Notes: generated by a model from the sequence alone, not told the origin. A DNA stretch of 64,000 nt from Epiperipatus broadwayi (GCA_028023455.1 JAQFVV010012672.1:810001-874000), one strand, 5' to 3'; shown: positions 23,850 through 36,900, counted from the first letter of the stretch. Numbers and translations: made by a program.

Positions 23850-23971
23850 GTTATAGTGTTCCAACTATGAATGCCCCTTATATTGCTTTGTGGGTTAATA
23901 GCCTTTTTGATAAAAGTATGAAAACAGTGTTACCTAGAATTGGAAAGGAAATTAAATATGATAATTCAAGG
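23850..23971 (+). CDS. Extended SDR, coding exon 2 of 4 seen
   Basis: A 122-bp exon with acceptor TTCTTTCAG and a strong donor AGG/GTATGT. It enters in phase 1 and leaves in phase 0. It encodes (G)YSVPTMNAPYIALWVNSLFD, then KSMKTVLPRIGKEIKYDNSR. In extended SDR reductases the GY.[IV]PT block follows the exon-1 helix, and the hydrophobic stretch ending LG[KR]...[FY]DN[ST]+ leads into the conserved K/R..LGI.P motif completed by the next exon. Codon-level conservation across two separately spliced exons makes a real gene much more likely than chance. Confidence 0.87.
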
Positions 23972-24421
23972 GTATGTAATTTTTTTTTGTTGTTAATAAA
24001 TTGATAGTTAGTGGAAAAAAATTATAAAATAATAGTTGATAAATTATTTCTATTTAAAATAAATTATCAAAAAATTGCAAGTCATAGGTAATCAAGACTT
24101 ATCATTATAAGTCTTGTGAAACTTCTTATTAGATCATCTTTTTGTTTCACAGCTCTTTTTTAAATCATATAATCACTTGTTGAGTTCATTTGTTCTGTTG
24201 CATCTATTTTTTGTTTATCACAGTTTTCATGCTTCTTTGTTATTGTTCTGATCCAAGAAATATAATTCACTTTCCTTTTTTTCTTCAAATCGTTCTACAT
24301 TTCTTCTATAGATAGAAGTTTTTTAAAATGTTTTTATTTTTTATTTTTTTAAATTATCCATGATTCTGCTTCATAAAATAATAAACTTTAAACTCCGTAC
24401 TTTATTTGCTTTTGTTTTTTT

Positions 24422-25784
24422 GGTTGTCGTCGAATAGCTACCATATCCCACTCGATGGCGCCGTTTTCATACTAAAACTATAAAATATGATCATTCCTGG
24501 GCCGTTAATTATAATCATTTTGATGTGTTTTTTGTAATGCGAAAATAAAAACAAAAGAAAATCATCTTTTTTAAATATTATTTAATTTTAAATATTTTTT
24601 ATTAACATATACAAATTAAATGATAATAATAAATATAAAATAAAATAAACAAATTACAATTTGATTCGTGTTTTTTAGTTTGCTTTATTAGAAAAATCAA
24701 TTTTCTATCAGAGATTTTTTTTACTGGGCTTTTTTTTGTTGTTGTTGTTGTTTAAAAACTCATAATCGGAATAAAAAAGTAAAATTTCTTAGTCTTCCTT
24801 TTACATTTTATTTCTACAGAGAAACAGATATTATTGTGTTATCGCTATTTTTTACTTTTTTTAGTTTTTGTTTTAAATTTTTTTTTTTTTTACAGACAAA
24901 CAGATATTACCGCTATTTTTTATTTCAAATAGAATGACAACTTGTTACTGTTAGGTTTAGGGTTAGTTTTAGGTTTAGAGTTAGGTTTAGGGTTAGTGTT
25001 CTGTTGTTTGTAATGCTAAAATAAAAAATGTCAAAATCGTGTTTTTGTAAATATTTTTTTTTACTAACATCTATAAAATAAATGATAACAATAAACATAA
25101 ACTATATTCAACAAAGTATAACAGTAATCGGAGAAAAGAAACTAAAACTTTTTTAAACAACAACAAATATATATATAAAATGTCTTCTTTACTTATTAAC
25201 CATGTTTATAATATATGCTTTTTATGACATTTAAAAAAACAGTGTACAATTGTACTTTTCTTACTGGATATTTTTGTGTTAACATTCTTTTTTATTTCAA
25301 AAATATACACACAATAGAATCTTGTTTGTCTAGTGGAATGTTACGAACGATACGTTACTTAACGCGTTACCTAATTTCAACTCACTTTACACATATATCT
25401 CGTCAACATTTACCACTTAAAGCTTCAATACACTACGCTGTAAAAAGTCTGTTAATTATTACTTTACAAAATCTGAACATTTCAATATTTTAAAATAAAA
25501 AAAAATCAATGAAAACAACATCCATCCAATTCAAATACACATACCCTCTCACCAAGCCATAACCATTTTATAAACTGTGCGAATTCGGAAAATTTATTTG
25601 CTGCGATGCGACATACATACTGTACTGCGACGCGACATAACGACTTGCAATCTGTAGTACAACAAAAAATTGTGTTATAGAAAACGCGGGTTTGAACGTG
25701 TCGGCCGCAGAAACAGCATTTTTATGTGTTTTAGCGCAAAAGCAGCACCATCAAGTGTGATATGGTGGCTATTCGACAATTACC
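24422..25784. mobile_element. Non-autonomous DNA transposon with long terminal inverted repeats
   Basis: The left end GGTTGTCGTCGAATAGCTAC, continuing CATATCCCACTCGATGG, pairs with the reverse complement of the right end, GGTAATTGTCGAATAGCCAC, continuing CATATCACACTTGATGG. That is an imperfect inverted repeat of roughly 40-70 bp. The 8-bp flanks GTTTTTTT (24414-24421 and 25785-25792) could be a target duplication, but they are low-complexity. No transposase is visible in the 1.36 kb. An 8-bp duplication would suit hAT- or P-like classes; the class is unassigned. Confidence 0.7.
24953..25007 (+). repeat. Degenerate TTAGGG-like repeat
   Basis: Blocks of TTAGGT, TTAGGG, TTAGTT and TTAGAG repeat about eight times inside the 24422-25784 element. 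It resembles interstitial telomere-like sequence or a simple internal repeat of the element. Confidence 0.6.
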
Positions 25785-25792
25785 GTTTTTTT

Positions 25793-27630
25793 TTTCCAAT
25801 TTTGCTGCCATTAATATAATCATTCATCTTATAGTAGTTATTTTGCATGGCATAATATATTAGGTGGAGACAGTATTATTAGTGACTGACTTTGGTGATG
25901 AAAGTTATCTTATCAAAACTGTTTATGGGCCTATTTGACATTGCTAACTAAAGTTTATTGATGGAGTTAGACAGTAATGAATAGAGTTGAAGGAAAAATC
26001 ATTAAATTGTTCACTATTTATTTTCATTTCAAGATAACTAAACTTTCTTCTTACATTATTTTTTCAAAATAACCTGTTGTTTGTTTGGTTTTTTAAATTG
26101 CTCAAAAGTTTATTTATTGTTGTGATGGTGGAATCCATCTATTTTAATACTGGTTATGGTTTTTCATTATTAATTTTATGCATTATATACTTTTAATAAA
26201 TTAAATTGTTTCATACTATGACAAAAATAATATATCAATCTGGTCATTTTTATTTCAAACAAAAATTCAGATCTAATTTCATCAAATATTTACTTTCTTT
26301 TTCTGTCTATATTTTTATCAATACTTTGCACATCATAGAGAATCACAAAAAATACCATAGCTTGGAAACTTTTCCTATCATTAGGCTATGATAAATGATT
26401 GGACTTTTTTGTCATTAATTAATGATACAAAGAGTCAAGTCAGCAACTTCTTTCATCTTTTTCATATTAAAATTTTGTTAACAAATTTTTATTTACCTTT
26501 TTTTTTTTAGTTAGTGGATATCACAGTTGCACTTATATTTTAGAAAAGGAATGGTTTGGTTTTAGAATAGAATATTAGGAATGTAACTAAAGTTTTGAGA
26601 ATTTTTGAATAAGCATCCAGAAAAGGGAAGAAGAATATATATATTAATACAAACATTACTATGTTCTAATAATTAAATTCAAATCAGCACTTTAAGATAA
26701 TTTGCAAAATTGTAGATAGGTAGATTTATTTCATTATGAGCAGGTCCAAGCAGTGTATATAATAATAAATGCAAGGCAAAAACTTATAAATCTCTTTAAA
26801 ATAATCTTATAAATCATTAATATAATAAATGATATGACATTCTAATCTTTAAATTGAAATCAACTATTAAACCAGCAACAAGTAGTCTGATTTGCAAATT
26901 GCAAATGGTTTTTCTCTTAAGATTTATTGGAACGTTATTGAGAAGTCTAAGCAGTGTGCACATCTGCAAACAGTTGTAATTCCTAAATACATAATCATAA
27001 GCACTAATGTATATTTTCATGTGTTTAAATGTTTAATTATTAACTTAATTAAATCGCTGATAAATTGTGGTGTTAATGAAATAGATATATTCAGAGGTGA
27101 CAGTTAATATTTTTAAAATCAATGTTAATAACATAATGTATTGGTTTCACTTTAAAGGTAAGGATATACATTGTTTAGATTAAACATATTTATACCAAGA
27201 AAGTGAACAACAAGCATACCATATAATATTAGATAATAAAAGAATTATTTAAACATAATATCATAAAAAATGCATTAACTGGCAGAAAAGACTGTAAAAC
27301 CACAAAATGTACTTCAATTTATGCTGAATTAAAATGCTCTATATTTGATATAAATAAAATGAAAGCCATAGTTAATAATTTAATAATTTTTTTGAAAAAG
27401 ATGTCACATGGAAAATAAAGAGAAAATGATTTTGAAATGCATAATCAAAAAAAAAAAGAGTTGTTGTTTGTAATAGAACTTATTACATTAGATCTTTAAA
27501 AATAATGACTGATAAAGTTTTTATAATAAATATACCAAAAAAAAAAAAAATACATAACCAAAATTTAAAATGCAATAATAAACAGAGTAATGTTAATGTA
27601 GTCAATTTAACATATATTATTTTTAAAAAT
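25793..27630. other. Intron 2 AT-rich sequence, no gene seen
   Basis: Homopolymer-rich and non-coding by inspection; no recognisable element. Confidence 0.4.
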
Positions 27631-28545
27631 GTTATATATAGAGTACGTAAAAATACACACTCTTATCAAGCTTTTAAAATACCCTCAAATCAGACCGCAG
27701 TTTCTGCATCTAACGTCGGCAGTGAGGTGTTAGGGATTAAAAATACTAGAACTAGTCTAACATTTTATCAATGCCTAACTATTGAGAAGAAAATCTGAAA
27801 CTTTCAGACATTTAAATGTCCAAAAATCCAGCTATCTAACTCAAATAGCCGTATGCGACTGAACTAAATTCAGATACACCATATATTAATAGCTCTAGCA
27901 ATATAAAATCGCCAAAGTCTTAATAGCAAAAACTAAAATTAAATTGATAAAAAATCAAGTCAGGTGTCATATGACCTAATTTTAATAAAGCTCGTATTTA
28001 CAAATGTTATATATAGAGTATGTAAAAATACACACTCTTATCAAGCTTTTAAAATACCCTCAACCCCAGACCGCGGTTTCTGCATCTAGCGTCCTCAGTG
28101 AGGTGTTGGGGTTGAGGGTATTTTAAAAGCTTGATAAGAGTGTGTATTTTTACGTACTCTATATATAACATTTGTAAATACGAGCTTTATTAAAATTAGG
28201 TCATATGACATCTGACTTGATTTTTTATCAATTTAATTTTAGTTTTTGCTATTAAGGCTTTGGTGATTTTATATTGCTAGAGCTATTAATATATGGTGTG
28301 TCTGAATTTAGTTCAGTCCCATACGGCTATTTGAGTTAGATAGCTGGATTTGTGGACATTTAAATGTCTGAAAGTTTCAGATTTTCTTCTCAATAGTTAG
28401 GCATTGATAAAATGCTAGACTAGTTCTAGTATTTTTAATCCCTAATACCTCACTGACGACGCTAGATGCAGAAACCGCGGTCTGGAATTGAGGGTATTTT
28501 AAAAGCTTGATAAGAGTGTGTATTTTTACGTACTCTATATATAAC
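27631..28545. repeat. Large palindrome: 437-bp arms, 40-nt spacer
   Basis: The left arm 27631-28067 and right arm 28108-28545 are near-identical reverse complements in register over their whole length. The 40-nt spacer (28068-28107) contains GACCGCGGTTTCTGCATCTA, a motif that also occurs inside each arm (about 27693 and, inverted, about 28455). Within the left arm the sequence from GTTATATATAGAGTA restarts after 375 bp (27631 and 28006), so the arms are built from a unit of about 375 bp. The right side runs on past 28545 into part of another inverted unit, to about 28613. No protein is encoded. Confidence 0.88.
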
Positions 28546-28731
28546 ATTTGTAAATACAAGCTTTATTAAAATTAAGTCATATGACATCTGACTTGATTTT
28601 TTATCAATTTAATATATTATTTTATGGCAAGATGGTCCAGAATACTTTAGAAGATATTGTTTAATTATATATTGGAACTGGTAGCTTCCATTTAGAGAAC
28701 ATTTGAAAAATGTGAAATAGCATTTGAAGAT

Positions 28732-31700
28732 TCATCATCATCATTATCAATCCACTGCAGGATGAAGGTCTCTCCAAGTTTAATCCATCTTTTCCGATCT
28801 TTAGCTTCTCTTCTCCACAACACCCCTGCACATTTTCTTATTTCATCCATCCATCTCACATGTGGTTTCTTTCTAGGTCTTTTACAATCTCTTGGAATCC
28901 AGTTTAAAATTTCAATTGTCCTTCTATTATCATCTCTTCTAGCAATATGTCCAGCCCAACTCCATTTCAATCTTTTAATTTTTTCAATAAGGTCAGTAAC
29001 ACCTGTTTGTTGTCTTACCCATACATTGCGTTTTCGATCTCTTCTTGTTACTCCCAACATACATCTCTCCATACTCCTTTGAGTGGTCTGAAGTCTCTGT
29101 ATTGCTCTTCTATTAAGTGTCCAAGTCTCAGATCCATAAGTCAGAACTGGTAAAACACATTTGTTAAAAACCATTCTTTTCAAACACATAGGCATATTTC
29201 CTTTTAGTATCAAGTTATTTCTACCAAAAGCACTCCAACCAAGTTTAATTCTATGATTAATTTCCTCCATTATGTTTCCATCTATATTAATAATCTGACC
29301 AAGGTATTTGTAACTGTTAACTTCTTCTAATTCTTCATAATCAATCTTTATTTTCATATTTTGAGCAAATCGATTAAACATTACTTTAGTCTTTTTAACA
29401 TTTATCTTTAGTCCTACTTTTCTACTTTCATCTGCTAACTCCTGCAATATTTCCTGCAGCTCTGAAGCATTATTTGCAAAAACAACTACATCATCTGTGA
29501 AATCTAAATGACTTAAATACTCTCCATTTACTTTCACTCCTTTAGTTTCCCATTTTAATCCACAAAATACTTCTTGCAGCACTGTTGTAAAACGTTTTGG
29601 AGATATGGAGTCACCTTGTCTTACACCTTTCTCAATGTTGATTTTTCCAGTATCATTATGTAATCTAATTGTTGCTGTTGCATTTTTATAAATATTCTTT
29701 AAAATATGACAATATCCTGGATCTATACCTTGATGATCCAATGCTTTAATCACTGAAGAAATGTGTATAGAATCGAATGCCTTTTCATAATCTACAAATC
29801 CAAAACATAATGACAACTCATATTCGTTTGTCCTTTCTATGACTTCTATCAATACCTGGATATGATCTATTGTACTAAAACCACTTTTAAATCCAGCTTG
29901 TTCTCTTGGTTGGTGGAAATCCAAAGTTCTCTGTAGACGAGTTGTAATTATCTTGGTAAAAATTTTATATAAAACTGATAAAAGGCTGATAGGTCTGTAA
30001 TTTCTAATATCTTCTTTATCACCTTTTTTAAATATTAATATTATTACTGCATTCTTCCAATCTTCCGGTACATCTTTATCATTTAGACATTTGGTATATA
30101 ACTTTGCTAAAATTGTTTCTATTTCTTCACCTGCTTCTTTTAATATATCAATTATAATTCCATCATTTCCTGGAGCCTTTCCTTTCTTCATACACTTAAT
30201 TGCATGTCTCACTTCTTCATTTAAAATTCTGGGCAATTCGGAAGATGTAATAGATATAGGAGGTACTTGTTCTTTATTACTATATAATTCTTGATAAAAA
30301 TCTTCTACCAATTTCATGATGTCATCTCTCTTTTTAGTAATAATTCCATCTTTTTTTCTTATTGCAGATATAAATTTCCTACCAATACCAAAATGTTGTT
30401 TAACATTTTTGAGATTTTTATTTTCTTCTACAGCTTTCCTTGCTATTTCACAGTTATACTTTCTTATATCATTTTCAACTCTTTCCCGTAAAAATTTTAC
30501 AAAATTCGAGATATTCAATTCTTTTTGATACATCATTTTTTGTATATCTTCATATTCCTTCTTTTCTTCATAAATTCTCTAGTCTCAGTAGAAATTTTAT
30601 TAGTCAATTGCTGCTTTTTTCTACCAGCTATGTTTGTTGCAGTTTTTAAAAGTGTATCAGTTATTTTCATATTAATTTCATTCAAATCTGTATCATGTTC
30701 AAAATCTCCTAACACTTGAAACCTATTTGTAAGTTCTAATTTAAATTCATTAGAATGTTTCTGAAGATTAGGAATATCAACTGTAAATATTGTTTTTCTT
30801 AATAATTTTTGTCTCTCTAGTTTTACATTAACACGTAACTTACACCTTACTAATCGATGATCACTTCCTGTGTTAAATTTATTAAGAACATTACAATCTT
30901 GAAATATGTATTTTCTGTTAGTCAAAATATAATCCAATTCTGCTGTACCTTCATTTGGATGCTTCCATGTCCATTTCCTTTTAACATTTTTCTCAAAAAA
31001 TGAATTCATAATATAAAGTTGTTTTTTTTCTGCAAACTCCACAAGTCTATGTCCTCTCTCATTTCTATTACCATAACCAAAATTACCTACAGCAATTTCA
31101 TCTTTTATTTGTCTACCAATTCTAGCATTAAAGTCTCCCATAACAATTTTAAAATGTTGTTTACTCTGATCAAAAGCCTTTTGTACATCCATATAAAAAT
31201 CTTCTACTACTTCATCACTATGAGAACTTGTTGGGGCATAAACCTGAATTATCTGCATTTGGTATCTGCTATTAAGTTGTATAACTAATCTTGCCACTCT
31301 GTCCGGTACACCATCAATCTCCACAATATTGTTCTTCCACTTTTTATTTATAATGAATCCTACTCCACTTGTATTTCCAATATGTGTGCCTTTATAATAG
31401 AGTATATGTCCACTTTTTAAATCAATTGTTTCTTCCCCTTTTTTTCTAACTTCACAAAGTCCAATAATGTCCCATTTAATATAAGACAGTTCTTCTTCTA
31501 ATTCTTGCAATCTTCCTTCACTTGAAAGTGATCTGCAGTTGTAAGTACCTAAATAAAAAGTCATCATCAAATGGCAGCCTGGGTCCGCAATCAGGGGATT
31601 CTTAGCACCAACCGCTACCTTGGTTGATGACTTTATAGCCTCCTGGGAATAAGGGCCATGCTTTATTTTTGTCTGTCATAATTGTATATATGTATTGGAA

Positions 31701-31981
31701 AAATATTTATCATTTACACAAACATTCATTCTGCCTTATCAGGCACTGAGAAGAAAGACCATGGTGTTTCTTGATCTTAAACTCAGAGGTAAAAAGCCAA
31801 TAAACTCACCACGCTGGCTAATGCGTGTTGGTGAGCAGCCCATCCTTGTTCGTATACTATATGAATAATCACATAATAATAACAGCTGCAACGTCAAGAA
31901 CGTATGGAGTGGACATTAGGAATTTGCCCTGCTCGGTTTCTTTAAGGCCTCCAAGAGGAATCAAAGGGTCTCCTTTCAGTT
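28732..31981 (-). mobile_element. RTE-type retrotransposon, copy 2 (nearly full length)
   Basis: The 5' leader runs from about 31981 (minus strand AACTGAAAGGAGACCC...) to the start codon at 31570. The 3' end is a TCA/TGA microsatellite at 28732-28745. The leader matches copy 3 up to its last ~21 bases, so it is almost complete. No convincing target duplication was seen. It lies in intron 2 of the SDR gene, antisense. Confidence 0.88.
28735..31570 (-). pseudogene. RTE copy 2 endonuclease-RT ORF with single frameshift
   Basis: The endonuclease half is open from 31570 (MMTFYLGTYNCRS) to 30533. The RT half is open from 30536 down past the expected stop. The break is a T run on the plus strand at about 30535-30540, one base longer than in copy 3, giving a 1-nt frameshift in the linker between endonuclease and RT. 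In motif C the usual FADD reads FTDD. The normal stop after LQWIDNG is lost: the frame runs through the trinucleotide tail (encoding DDDE) into flanking DNA and ends at 28692. Otherwise nearly identical to the intact copy 3. Confidence 0.88.
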
Positions 31982-33480
31982 AAAAAAATTGATACAATAA
32001 ATGATATAATTCTATAAAACTTTTAAGTGTCTAAAAGAAGAACCAACTGTATTTGCTTAACATCAGATTATGAATTTCAAATAAATTTGAATTTAATAAA
32101 ATTATTAGATATAATATGTAATCAAAAAAATTAGATTTATTAATGGATTGAGAGGATAAAATTCTAAAGATATATCTAGAATCATATCATTTAAGAATGA
32201 TTTGTCTATACATAATTATAATATTTAATTATATAAAAATGAGAGATTTATTGTACGATATAGGTAAATCATACTTACAGAATAACTTGGGATATAGTAG
32301 CACCTGACATTAATGGCTGCTTGCTTAATGGCAATGCTTTTAAATATTATGCTTATCGCACGTCATTTTGTCAATTTATACTGACTGCCAATGTTTTCCC
32401 GAGTATTCCTATCTTTACAGTTTTTGTAATCTCATTTCTTGAACTTTATTAAGTTATAATATGTTGTGCGTATGTAATATTTTTGTGCTATTTAAACTAA
32501 ATGGCAGTCATAAAGGTTTTATTTTAATTTTTTGTAAATTACCATAATATTTTTATCTTCTTTTTTTTTTATTTTAATTTATAGTATTTAATATATAAAT
32601 ATAGAAACTATGCAAATATTCTAGAAATTAATTTTACTTCCTTGATCCTACTGTCTAAAAGAATTTTTTAATTAAAGTCTAAATTACTTCACATTTAAAG
32701 CTTTTACTTTCATCAATACTTAATGCATGTTGGAAAATCCAGTTTACAATGTTTTTTTTTTATATTTTATTTAATAAAATAAATATTGTAGACTAACAGG
32801 AATAAAATATTATAAACCTGGACAATGCCTAGAGGTGCTTACAATAATTTAAACTCAAAAATTAGCTCTTGCAACAATGTGTGATAAAACATAACTTTTT
32901 ACAATAGTGTATTCAACCTTCACTTAGGGCACAGATAAGATTGGAGAGTAAAAAGAACTTTATAGTTTCAAATTTTTTTAAAAAAACTATTAATACAGGC
33001 CAATGATGCATCAGGATTATGATTTGTCCTTGGAATGATTGAATCAAGAAGAAATAATATTTCTTATATAAGACTAGTTTTATAATTCAAAAATGTTTGT
33101 AAATTATGTAGCAAAATGGGACTGCTGTAACAAGGTTTTATTATAATTATGAAAATATGGTTTTGTATAATGTTTTTCTTAAATTAATATAGGCCTTTTA
33201 AAATATTTTGCTATACTTTGTAAATATGGTTATTAACAAAGAAGATGCGCTTAAATACATCACTAGAAAAAAAAAAATGTTTTTTTACATAAATCTTATT
33301 TTGCAGAAAGTTGTGGAACTTCCTATACTTATTTTATTTTAATACTGTTTTTAAAATTCATTTTAATTTTGTTTATAAATGGTAATAATAAAATGATTAT
33401 TAATATAAACAAATAATGTCAATTGCTCTTCTTGCACTTAGCACAATGCAAATATAATATTGTATTCTGATCACAGATTA
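31982..33480. other. Intron 2 AT-rich sequence, no gene seen
   Basis: Non-coding by inspection; no recognised repeat. Confidence 0.4.
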
Positions 33481-33499
33481 GAAATCTTTGATATGGAGG

Positions 33500-33800
33500 A
33501 TAGAAAAAAATAGTTAGATAAATAAAATGGTAAATGAAAAAAAGATTGAGAAAATTAGAGATAGAAAGAGAAACTGGATTGGACATATATTAAGAAGAAA
33601 GAATAATTTAATGAAAGATGTTATGGAAGGAAGGATGAGTGAAGGAAACAAGAAGAAAGGATGGAAAAGATTGACCTTGCTGGATAAAAGATGGTAAGGG
33701 TGTATGTTGAATTGAAGAACTGGGCAGTGAAGAGAAAAGAATAGAAAAATGGAGAAATTTGTGATGTGACTGCTCTCTGTATGAGTCCATAAGACAATAC
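33500..33800 (+). pseudogene. 3' end of a second LINE type (RT C-terminus)
   Basis: Translates in one frame to IEKIRDRKRNWIGHILRRKN, followed by a hydrophilic stretch and a WKRL...LLDKRW segment, then stops. The W-I-G-H-I-L-R block is typical of the region downstream of the RT in several LINE clades and is distinct from the RTE WAGHI block. A 5'-truncated fragment; clade not determined. Confidence 0.6.
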
Positions 33801-33814
33801 TATTGATGGTACTA

Positions 33815-33905
33815 TGTCCGAAGGTATTATCTCAATACCAATTGGAACAGCATTAGTAACATCAAATAAAACTCAAGTACATTTTGTAGTAAAGTAGGTT
33901 TATTG
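33815..33905 (-). repeat. Gypsy-type LTR relic, outer part
   Basis: Matches the inner edge of the Gypsy-2 5' LTR (44963-45050): TGTCC, then AATACCAAT, a GGAA-AGCAT block and AAATAAAACTCAAGTACA. The homology stops at about 33905 and resumes at about 37470, so the LTR is split by a 3.6-kb insertion. Confidence 0.7.
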
Positions 33906-36900
33906 TACCAGATGAAAAAGCACCACCACCTAAACTGCAAGTTGGATCCAAACTCAAGCGGTTCAAACTGAATTTAAACCCAACTCACCAGCTCAGATTA
34001 GTAGAAATCTAAATCGACGGCACAGTGCTATGCGCCAAGAAACTAACTTAACGGTTGGTGAGGATTAGATACCCCTGAACTGACACTAATATCGGATAAT
34101 AAATTCTAAAGATAATTTTAAGTCGAATCATATATATATGTTCGGGTTGCCAACACAGACAACGGGAATTAATGTTTAAAATAATTATTGAATAAAAGAA
34201 TTAAGAACTAAGAAACCAAGTGTGTTTAGAAAATATTTAATAATAATAGTTTGTTTTGTTTGAATTTTAAATAATGATTATATTAATTAATTCTAGTCCT
34301 TAAACAAAATTTATAATTATAATAAGAGTGGCGGTCCTTATTATATGCCAATGAGTATTACGCAATATTTGAAAGTCTATATGTCTATGCCCCCAACAAG
34401 AAAATAAAGGCAGATAAAGGTATCAGTGGTGACGGAAATTATTATTCTAATTTTATTACGACAGAATGTGAGATTTATTTTCACATTCGCAAATCCATTC
34501 ATGAAGAGCAAGATACGTATTTTAGGGCATAACTTTAACCTTTTTAGAAAACTTATTTAATTAAATATAACTGAGAATTTGTTGGACTTTAATTGAAATC
34601 ACTTCGTTACGAATTACGAGCATCAGAGTGAGCTTTACCGGAACAGAGAGGCAACGGTGCTGACGAATTATGAGCTATAAAATGAAATTGAAAGACAGTA
34701 GCTGGTCGATGATCTAAGTCCTATGGCGGCTTGCATTTCACAAGTCTTACTGCCCTTTAAGGAGAGGTGATTTAAAAGTAGTATGTCGGCTTGTATTTGA
34801 CAAGTCTTATGCCCTTTAAGTAGATGTGAACCACGGGAAAGCCAGGCCAACTCGTAACTACGAGCATTCTTTCTTCCTCAATAATTTAAGATAACAGAAA
34901 TATTATCACCGACAAGCCTAACGGAGCGGAAGATTGCCCTACATCAGCAACATTGAAGATGATGACTTGATAGTCACCGTTTGAAAAATAAAACCTAATT
35001 ATAGAATGCTCTACGTGATGACTTGATCAAATTAATTAAAGTCAAACGAGCTTTTAACTAAAACTATTTTAACGCATTATAAAATTATATTCATCATGCC
35101 CCAAATATCGGGCCCTTCCTGAATATTAATAGACAGTGAAAACAATCTGAATTAGAATGTATTTAGTTGATTCCTTTATCGACCCTTTTTGCAAAAATAT
35201 TTTAGATTATACATGAATAAAGAAATATTGGTGAATACGAGAAAAAAACATTTTAACATTATGTGGATATATAAACATTTGTAAATTAGATAGGAGCTGG
35301 AGACATAGGTGAGAAACGGAGCTAATAATTTATTATTAGCCAATTATAAAAATAACAAACATTTAATAATTTCTTTCGACTCGATGATTGATAGAACTGT
35401 ATAAATCTAGTTCTAATGGGCAAGAATTATTATCAGATTTAATATTATATTTTCTGCGTAAGGCAAATAGAACAAAGGAGTTTATCGAGTCGAAAGATTA
35501 TTGGCATATAATTAAAAATAACAACATTAATTCTTCAACCGCCTCTTACGAGGCATCTCGTCGACATCTGACGTCACTCTAACTCTGCTAGTTCTTATGC
35601 TAAAATATTCGTTTGACAGGTATTGATTAGGTTTTTAAAAGTTCTGTAAGATGGTGCCCTCTTCCGAATTATTTTACAAGTAAAAAATCAAAAAAACCGC
35701 ATTTTAAACTAAACAAAGAAAGAACCTTGTCAGTGATTCGCTGTCAGCCGACTCTCAGCCGAAAAAGACATTCTGATTGGCTGGAAAGAACAAAGAAACC
35801 GCCTGATCAAAGAAAATAAAGAAAAACGCTGAGATTTTCATTTCGAATGCAATTTAAGTATTAAAAAAATTATAATTTGAGAAATTAAACTAAGTATTAA
35901 AAAAATATACCAAAAAAACAAAATTATTTTCGAAAAATATTGAAGATTTTAGTAAAAATATTTAAGATTTAGCAAAAAGAAATCTTTACTTTTCCAGAAC
36001 GTAAAATTGAAAAAAAGCGTTTGCGTCAGCACTTTTTTGTTTAGACCTTCACTTTATATTTGCCGAAATTGAATATATTTTATAATAAATAAATAGCAAT
36101 TTATTTTTGAAAGAACTTTCGTTCTCTTTCATAACCTGAAAAATTAGTAATATACTTTTTATAAACGTATCTGAGTTGAATTTAATATTATAGGCGAATA
36201 TGTTTTAACAATAGGCTTTGTCTTCAGTTTGTGAGTTGGCCAATTAAAAGATTTGATTTTTACCTCATACAACCAATAATATAATTAGCGGTTTAAGAGT
36301 TAATAAATTACTTAATAAATATATATAATAAAATAAATGAACCGCCATCGTGAGAAAGGAAAGTTAAATTTAAAGACTAGAAGTTGAGAGAATTACGATA
36401 TAATTTACAATAGCGTAAATAAAAGGTTTTATAAAGATTATTACATTAAAGAATAAAAAGAGCTCTAAAAGTAAAGTTCGAAACTGGCCAGAAAGTTTAA
36501 GGTTCATTATGGAAACATATTACCCATTTCCGGGGCTGGTTCTTAGTTTTTACGTCCGGGTGAGGAAAACGTAGGCTTGCATTTGGTCAATTATTTGAAC
36601 AGTATTTTAATGAATTTTCACGATTTTAGCAGCATGATTGGTCCGGAAAAGATTCAGCAGCTTCATTGAAGATTTTTAGGGGACTTCAGGAACAATAGCC
36701 ATATTCCTAATGTTTAGCCCCTTACCATGATAGGAACACTATTTGAATTCATGATTTAAAATGCATAGAGTTTACTGCACTTCTCTACAACAAAGATGGC
36801 TTCCCCTTCCAAACTTTTCAGAGCTATATATACTGTATTTGATGCCTTCGGGCTAGCGCTTCTTTTTATCAAAGTTACAAAATTTACTAGTTGTTTTTAG

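Noticed and set aside
24953-25007. True interstitial telomere array
   Set aside because: The repeats are degenerate, short and inside a transposon bounded by TIRs; treated as internal repeat of that element.
28762-31288. Series of plus-strand open frames opposite RTE copy 2 (likewise opposite copies 1 and 3)
   Set aside because: The same antisense frames recur at every RTE copy and mirror the coding strand; they are shadows of the RT/endonuclease ORF.
34062-34074. GGATTAGATACCC, identical to a universally conserved small-subunit rRNA string, suggesting a mitochondrial rRNA insertion
   Set aside because: The flanks on both sides do not continue any 12S/16S helix I can recognise, so a chance 13-mer is the simplest reading.
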